A stretch of 10,111 nt of DNA from the NCBI GenBank assembly GCA_030838265.1, contig JAUTXA010000238.1, positions 1-10,111 on the forward strand. The letters run 5' to 3'. This stretch comes from Actinomycetota bacterium (lineage in GTDB: Bacteria; Actinomycetota; Acidimicrobiia; Acidimicrobiales; BP-101). Position numbers and translations under genes: made by a program. How positions within the stretch are numbered: position 1 is the stretch's first letter; the number at the start of each line of letters is the position of its first letter. Under the pieces are notes generated by a model. The model was not told where the DNA came from and searched no databases. It was given only the letters and a program-made list of their open reading frames with translations. This document shows positions 6,281 to 10,111 of the stretch, piece by piece.

Positions 6281-7012
6281 CTACTTGCAAGCGTGCGAGT
6301 CGAGATCTCTGCCCTCGACCTCGGCGAGCCGTCCGTCGATGAACAGACTCAGGCTCGCGGTCCATCCGTCGAACTCCCGGTGCCAGACGTAGGACTTGGG
6401 CCCGTTGCTGGCCTGTGCCTGGTGGTATCCGGCGGCCTCCCAGCGCTGCCGGTAGAAGGCGACCGTCTCATCGGCTGTCCGGTCGGCCATGTCGTACTGC
6501 CGCCAGGTCACAGGCTCTCGGCGATCGAACCAGTCGCTGCAGCCGCTTCGTTGCCCCGAATCCTTGATCGACAACCCCGGTGGCGCGGCGCGAAATTCGG
6601 CGGCTCGCTCGAGCTCGTCAAGATGCTCCTCGGCGATCCGGGCGCCAGCCCTGTCGGTGACGCTCGCGGCTGATGGAAACATCGAGAACAGGGCCAACAG
6701 CCCTGCCACGGCGATGCCCGCCCCTGTGACGAGGCCGGCGCCGAGCCAACGGCCCCACCTGCGCCCGACGCCCATCGCGACGGCAGCGGCCGCGACAACC
6801 AGCCCGGGGATGGCGAGCTGTCCAGACGCTTCATCGCCCAGGACCGCGGTGTAGGCGGCGTTCAGCACGAAGATGGCGGCGCCGCCGAGCAGGAGCCCGG
6901 GCAGAACGAGAAGCGGCCGGATCGGTGCCAGGCGCGACGGTGATTCGGTCACCACGTAGTCCACCGTATCGAGACGGCCGAGCCAGGACGGAGGGCTCGG
7001 TCGCGCGGTCAT
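6281..7012 (-). CDS. three-helix membrane protein with a cysteine-containing extracytoplasmic C-terminal domain, unknown function
   Basis: The 243-residue protein has three hydrophobic helices (about 33-56, 65-83 and 89-112). The RRWGR loop between helices 2 and 3 sets the topology by the positive-inside rule: N-terminus in, C-terminal domain (113-243) out. The outer domain starts with an acidic helix (ARIAEEHLDELERAAEF). It then contains SGCSDWFDRRE, a helical TADETVAFYRQRWEAAGY and a strand-rich VWHREFDGWTASLSLFIDG. C158 and C242 are the only cysteines and may form a disulfide closing the domain. I recognise no family. No good Shine-Dalgarno precedes ATG 7012, so the start may be downstream, but the helices are unaffected. 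It lies 30 bases downstream of a tRNA on the same strand. Confidence 0.72.
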   Translation of the reverse strand: MTARPSPPSWLGRLDTVDYVVTESPSRLAPIRPLLVLPGLLLGGAAIFVLNAAYTAVLGDEASGQLAIPGLVVAAAAVAMGVGRRWGRWLGAGLVTGAGIAVAGLLALFSMFPSAASVTDRAGARIAEEHLDELERAAEFRAAPPGLSIKDSGQRSGCSDWFDRREPVTWRQYDMADRTADETVAFYRQRWEAAGYHQAQASNGPKSYVWHREFDGWTASLSLFIDGRLAEVEGRDLDSHACK

Positions 7013-7041
7013 TTTGGCCCGGACGAGGCCGTTCGATTGAG

Positions 7042-7112
7042 AGCGGGCGACGAGAATCGAACTCGCGTTCTCAGCTTGGGAAGCTGATGTTCTGCCGCTG
7101 AACTACGCCCGC
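7042..7112 (-). tRNA. tRNA-Gly with anticodon CCC
   Basis: The minus strand folds into a complete 71-nt cloverleaf. The acceptor stem is GCGGGCG/CGCCCGC and the D stem GTTC/GAAC. The anticodon stem is TCAGC/GCTGA with loop TTCCCAA (anticodon CCC, plus-strand bases 7078-7080). The T stem is GCGAG/CTCGT with loop TTCGATT, and the discriminator base is T. It reads GGG glycine codons. The 3' CCA is not encoded and must be added after transcription. Downstream on the minus strand, a short GGCC/GGCC hairpin (7030-7016) is a weak candidate terminator that reaches to three bases before the next start codon. Confidence 0.97.
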
Positions 7113-7138
7113 GGAGCGGGGTTGAGCATAGTGCGGCC

Positions 7139-7158
7139 CGCCCAGGGGTCCCCGGGCG
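7139..7158 (-). terminator. short GC hairpin just after the cupredoxin lipoprotein stop
   Basis: CGCCC (7139-7143) pairs with GGGCG (7154-7158) around a 10-base loop. It begins seven bases after the lipoprotein stop codon and precedes the tRNA. There is no U-tract. It may terminate the lipoprotein mRNA, but the evidence is only position and symmetry. Confidence 0.35.
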
Positions 7159-7165
7159 AGATGGC

Positions 7166-8173
7166 TCAGGCGGCCTTGATCACACCACCCATGCCGCTCG
7201 TGACGTGGAAGACGCACACATAGCTGTAGCTGCCCGCGTTGGGCACCGAGAAGGTGAAGCTGCGGACCGCCTCGGGCGGCCCGGCGCCGGGCGGGGCGTT
7301 GGGGGGCACAAGGCCCGTGTTGATGAAGTCGCTGGCGTTCAAGGCTTGCGGGGACTTACCCGGGATGGCCTTGGTCGCGTTCGGATCGGTGGGGTTCGTC
7401 GGTACCTTCGACCCGCCGAAGCTGGCGGTGTGAGGCGCTGTCGAGTTGTTGACGAAGGTGACCTTGTCACCGCGCTTGATGTCTGGGAGCTGGCCGAAGG
7501 CGAGGACATCGGTGTGGGGCGTCGAGGTTCCCATCTCGACGGTCCAGGTCGTCGAGCCATCGGACGCCTTGACCTGCTTGGGTGCGGCGCCAACGAGCTG
7601 GGCCTTGGCCGCTCGGCCCTCGGTCAGGAATCCCGCCAGCTCGGTGTCGCCCCGGGTCGTGATGGCTGCCGCCGTGTCGGTGGCGCCGCCCGCCGCGACC
7701 ACGTTCACAGTGCCCACCATCTGCGGGTGGATGACGCAGTGGTAGGTGTAGGCGCCGGCCTTGGCGAAGCTCAGCTCGAACGGCGCCGCCGGGGCGCCGA
7801 AGGGCAGCAGCCCGCTGTTGACCATCGTCGACCCGTCATAGGGCCCGGTCGCCGGGGTTGGGGCGAACAGCGGATCGGCCTTGTCCGGGCTGGGCGGGTT
7901 CTGGCCGGGCGGGAAGAAGGTCACGGTGTGGGGTTCGGGCCCGGTGAACTTCCATTCCAGCTTCTCGCCGACGGCGACGGTGGTGGCGGCCGGCAGGAAC
8001 TGGAGCACAGCGATGTTCTGATCCTTCGGGTCGTTGAGACCGGCCCGGACGGTCTTGACCCCCGAGGGGGTGGGCGTCGCGGCGGCCTGCTTGCTGCTGC
8101 TCTTGCCGCAGCCGGCGAGCACCAGGACTGCAGTCAGGGCCAAGGCGGCCGTCCGTCGAGCGGTTGAGTTCAT
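7166..8173 (-). CDS. lipoprotein with two tandem cupredoxin (plastocyanin/amicyanin-like) domains
   Basis: The 335-residue protein has a lipoprotein signal with lipobox LAGC (C22), so it should be anchored by lipid outside the membrane. A Ser/Ala/Pro-rich linker leads to two blue-copper domains. Domain 1 (about 41-158) has ligands H82 (PEPHTVTF), C146, H149 and M152 in YHCVIHPQM; the C-x2-H-x2-M spacing is that of amicyanin. Domain 2 (about 205-335) has H248 (APHTASF), C320, H323 and M328 in VCVFHVTSGM; the C-x2-H-x4-M spacing is that of plastocyanin. Both ligand sets are complete, so both should bind type-1 copper and shuttle electrons. The halves also share NSGLLP/NTGLVP before the last strands, which suggests duplication. 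Start ATG 8173 is preceded by GGGAG at good spacing. The redox partners are unknown. Confidence 0.9.
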   Translation of the reverse strand: MNSTARRTAALALTAVLVLAGCGKSSSKQAAATPTPSGVKTVRAGLNDPKDQNIAVLQFLPAATTVAVGEKLEWKFTGPEPHTVTFFPPGQNPPSPDKADPLFAPTPATGPYDGSTMVNSGLLPFGAPAAPFELSFAKAGAYTYHCVIHPQMVGTVNVVAAGGATDTAAAITTRGDTELAGFLTEGRAAKAQLVGAAPKQVKASDGSTTWTVEMGTSTPHTDVLAFGQLPDIKRGDKVTFVNNSTAPHTASFGGSKVPTNPTDPNATKAIPGKSPQALNASDFINTGLVPPNAPPGAGPPEAVRSFTFSVPNAGSYSYVCVFHVTSGMGGVIKAA

Positions 8174-8266
8174 TCGTACTCCCAGGAGTCTGGTTGCGGC
8201 GGTTGCACCGGAGGACGAGCGGACATTAGATCGGCCGCCCCGGCTCGCGCCGGATGCCCGGCCGCC

Positions 8267-8272
8267 TATCGT
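8267..8272 (+). promoter_or_regulatory. -10 element placing dcd transcription start at its ATG (leaderless)
   Basis: TATCGT fits the actinobacterial TANNNT -10 consensus and lies eight bases before ATG 8281. There is no Shine-Dalgarno between them. That geometry is typical of leaderless mRNAs, common in actinobacteria. It argues against the upstream in-frame ATG at 8254, which would lie before this element. No clear -35 is visible. Confidence 0.45.
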
Positions 8273-8280
8273 CCGTCACC

Positions 8281-8844
8281 ATGATCTTGTCGGACCGCAG
8301 CATTCGCGAGGAGCTGGCCTCCGGTCGCATCGTCATCGACCCCCTCGACGAGGCGTGCATCCAGCCGTCGTCTGTCGACCTGCACATCGACCGCTACTTC
8401 CGCACCTTCCTCAACCACACCTACCGGGTGATCGACGTCAAGGAAGAGCAAGAGGACCTGACCCAGCTGGTCGAAATCGGCCAGGAGGAGGCGTTCATCC
8501 TCCACCCCGGCGAGTTCGTCCTCGGGTCTACGTCGGAGCGGGTGCGCCTCCCCGACGACCTGGTGGCTCGCCTCGAGGGCAAGTCGAGCCTGGGCCGGCT
8601 GGGCCTCCTCATCCACTCCACCGCCGGCTTCGTCGATGCCGGTTGGGATGGCCAGCTCACCCTCGAGCTGTCGAACGTGGCCAACCTGCCCCTCACCTTG
8701 TACCCCGGGATGAAGATCGGCCAGATCAGCTTCTTGCGCATGACCACCGCGGCGGACGTGCCCTACGGCTCGAAGGAGGTCGGGTCGAAGTACCAGGGCC
8801 AGGTCGGCCCCCGACCCAGCCGCTACTTCGAGAACTTCCGTTAG
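8281..8844 (+). CDS. dcd: dCTP deaminase, probably the bifunctional dUMP-forming type
   Basis: The 187-residue protein begins MILSDRSI, the usual start of Dcd proteins. Dcd deaminates dCTP in the cytosol on the route to dTTP. Motifs include IQPSSVDLHIDRYFR, EGKSSLGRLGL (S102, R106) and GQLTLELSNVANLPL with catalytic E129, matching E. coli S111, R115 and E138. The HSTAGFVDAGW and PGMKIGQISF segments and the C-terminal YGSKEVGSKYQGQVGPRPSRYF closely resemble M. tuberculosis Dcd as I remember it. That enzyme also hydrolyses dUTP to dUMP, so bifunctionality is inferred. A start at 8254 would add nine residues absent from the family. The stop overlaps the convergent gene's stop by four bases. Confidence 0.94.
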   Translation: MILSDRSIREELASGRIVIDPLDEACIQPSSVDLHIDRYFRTFLNHTYRVIDVKEEQEDLTQLVEIGQEEAFILHPGEFVLGSTSERVRLPDDLVARLEGKSSLGRLGLLIHSTAGFVDAGWDGQLTLELSNVANLPLTLYPGMKIGQISFLRMTTAADVPYGSKEVGSKYQGQVGPRPSRYFENFR

Positions 8845-10109
8845 TCGGCGGCGGGTTCGGCGGTCGGCACCGGCTCGGGGCGCCCGGTGCGGCCCTCGAT
8901 GGCGTCGATCAGGTGCATCGAGATGTCCTGGACGATGATGTCGTCCCGGCCGTTCTCCTTCACGCCGTCGTCCATCATGATGTAGCAGAAGGGGCAGGCG
9001 GTGGCGACGCGCGTGGCCCCCGTGGCGATGGCCTCTTGCGAGCGCTCGGTGTTGACCTTCTTGCCGATCGACTCCTCCATCCACATGCGAGCGCCGCCGG
9101 CGCCGCAGCACATGCCCTTGGTGCCGCTGCGGGGCATCTCGACCAGGTCGATACCCTTCAGGTGGCCCAGCACCTTGCGCGGGGCGAGGTACACGTCGTT
9201 GTGCCGGCCGAGGTAGCAGGAGTCGTGGTAGGTGACTCGCTCGGCCAGCGAGGCGTCGCCCAGGTCGAGGCGGCCCGTCTCGAGCAGGTACTCGAGGAAC
9301 TGGCTGTGGTGCACCACCTCGTAGTGCCCGTCCAGCTGCGGGTACTCGTTCTTCAACGTGTTGAAGCAGTGGGGGCACTGGGTGATGATCTTCTTCACAC
9401 CCATCCCGTTGAGGGTCTCGACGTTTTGGGACGCCAGCATCTGGAAGATGTACTCGTTGCCCGAACGCCGGGCGGGGTCACCAGTGCAGAGCTCGGACGG
9501 CCCGAGGATGGCGAAGTCGATGCCGGCCCGCTGGAGCAGCTTGGCCGTGGCCACCGACACCTTCTTGTTCTTGTCGTCGAAGGAGCCGGCGCAGCCCACC
9601 CAGTAGAGGTACTCGTGGTCGAGGGGGCTCGACCCGTCGACGACCGGGACCTCGGTGGGAAGAGCGGCGACCCAGTCGGCCCGGTCGCTCTGGCCCATGC
9701 CCCACGGATTGGACTGGTTCTCCATCGACCGGAAGGCGTTGCCCAGCTCGGTGGGGAACTCGGCGGCCATCAGCGCCAGGTAGCGGCGCATGTCGAGGAT
9801 CTTGTCGAGGATCTCGATGTTGACCGGGCAGATGTCGTCACATGCCTTGCACGAGGTGCACGACCAGATCTCGTCGGCCGAGATGCGAGCGAACACGTCG
9901 TTGGCGGTCACGGTCAGCTCGGGCTCATGCCCGACGATTGGCGACACCGGCCCGCCCGGGCGGCTCTCGGCCATCACCTGGCCCACCTTCAGCACGATCT
10001 CGCGCGGGTCGAGAGGCTTGCCCGTGGCGTTGGCCGGGCAGACGCTGGTGCAGCGGCCGCACACGGTGCAGGCGTCGGTGTCGAGCAGCTGCTTCCAGGT
10101 GAAGTCCTC
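8841..10109 (-). CDS. iron-sulfur oxidoreductase with two 4Fe-4S and two CCG domains, EtfD/HdrD-like; 5' part outside window
   Basis: This gene is partial. The frame is open to the right edge, with 422 residues visible, and its start lies beyond the window; the GTG at 10064 falls inside the first cluster motif. Visible residues 14-25 (CTVCGRCTSVCP) and 84-95 (CTSCKACDDICP) bind two 4Fe-4S clusters. Two CCG (heterodisulfide reductase-type) domains follow. The first has C173, C208 (ELCTGDPARRSG), C245 and C248 (QCPHC). The second has C298, C334-C335 (GMCCGAGG), C372 and C375 (ACPFC). From memory this order and the CTGDPARRSGNE signature match mycobacterial EtfD (Rv0338c), which passes electrons from ETF of beta-oxidation to the membrane. 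EtfD has an N-terminal membrane domain that would lie upstream here. Related GlpC/HdrD-like proteins are alternatives. The C-terminal tail is Ala/Glu/Pro-rich. Confidence 0.88.
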   Translation of the reverse strand, partial: EDFTWKQLLDTDACTVCGRCTSVCPANATGKPLDPREIVLKVGQVMAESRPGGPVSPIVGHEPELTVTANDVFARISADEIWSCTSCKACDDICPVNIEILDKILDMRRYLALMAAEFPTELGNAFRSMENQSNPWGMGQSDRADWVAALPTEVPVVDGSSPLDHEYLYWVGCAGSFDDKNKKVSVATAKLLQRAGIDFAILGPSELCTGDPARRSGNEYIFQMLASQNVETLNGMGVKKIITQCPHCFNTLKNEYPQLDGHYEVVHHSQFLEYLLETGRLDLGDASLAERVTYHDSCYLGRHNDVYLAPRKVLGHLKGIDLVEMPRSGTKGMCCGAGGARMWMEESIGKKVNTERSQEAIATGATRVATACPFCYIMMDDGVKENGRDDIIVQDISMHLIDAIEGRTGRPEPVPTAEPAAD

Positions 10110-10111
10110 GA

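Noticed and set aside
7042..7112. tRNA-Gly as an integration site for a mobile element
   Set aside because: No integrase, no repeated tRNA 3' segment and no phage-like gene appear in the window.
8223..8228. TAATGT on the minus strand as a -10 for the cupredoxin lipoprotein
   Set aside because: It fits TANNNT, but the expected -35 region is GC-only and no other support was found. It remains a weak candidate.

Overview
The window looks like chromosomal DNA of a high-GC actinobacterium. The sequence is strongly GC-rich, uses GTG starts freely, encodes a tRNA without the 3' CCA, carries a dCTP deaminase of the mycobacterial bifunctional type, and ends in an iron-sulfur protein resembling mycobacterial EtfD. 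A deep actinobacterial lineage such as Acidimicrobiia would fit, but that placement is inference. I see no insertion sequence, phage gene, CRISPR array or rRNA.

Layout. (1) Bases 1-457 hold the hydrophobic C-terminal tail of a gene entering from the left, a probable 64-residue leucine-zipper protein, and a short leader containing a 10-bp palindrome. (2) Bases 458-3858 (+) are a two-gene unit with a GTGA stop/start overlap. The first gene is a secreted, C-terminally anchored seven-bladed copper-radical oxidase of the galactose oxidase/GlxA family with all copper ligands present. The second is an unnamed type-I membrane protein with an internally duplicated ectodomain and a predicted mature N-terminal histidine. 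Hairpins around the last stop codon end the unit. (3) Bases 4058-4564 (-) encode a small protein resembling a histidine-kinase dimerisation/phosphoacceptor domain without an ATPase domain. Divergent from it, at 4638-6262 (+), is a tightly coupled DUF35/thiolase pair of the SCP2-thiolase type. (4) Bases 6281-8173 (-) contain a three-helix membrane protein with a cysteine-containing ectodomain, a tRNA-Gly(CCC), and a lipoprotein with two tandem cupredoxin domains. (5) At 8281-8844 (+) lies dcd, probably read from a leaderless mRNA. It overlaps tail-to-tail with a long iron-sulfur/CCG-domain oxidoreductase (-) that runs off the right edge.

Two themes recur. One is extracytoplasmic copper chemistry: the radical oxidase, its N-terminal-His partner and the double cupredoxin lipoprotein. 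The other is acyl-CoA degradation and electron transfer: the thiolase/DUF35 pair and the EtfD-like protein. The best candidate for something under-described is the oxidase plus duplicated-domain pair. Its two members are translationally coupled and share the same topology: signal peptide, ectodomain, C-terminal helix, Arg-rich tail.
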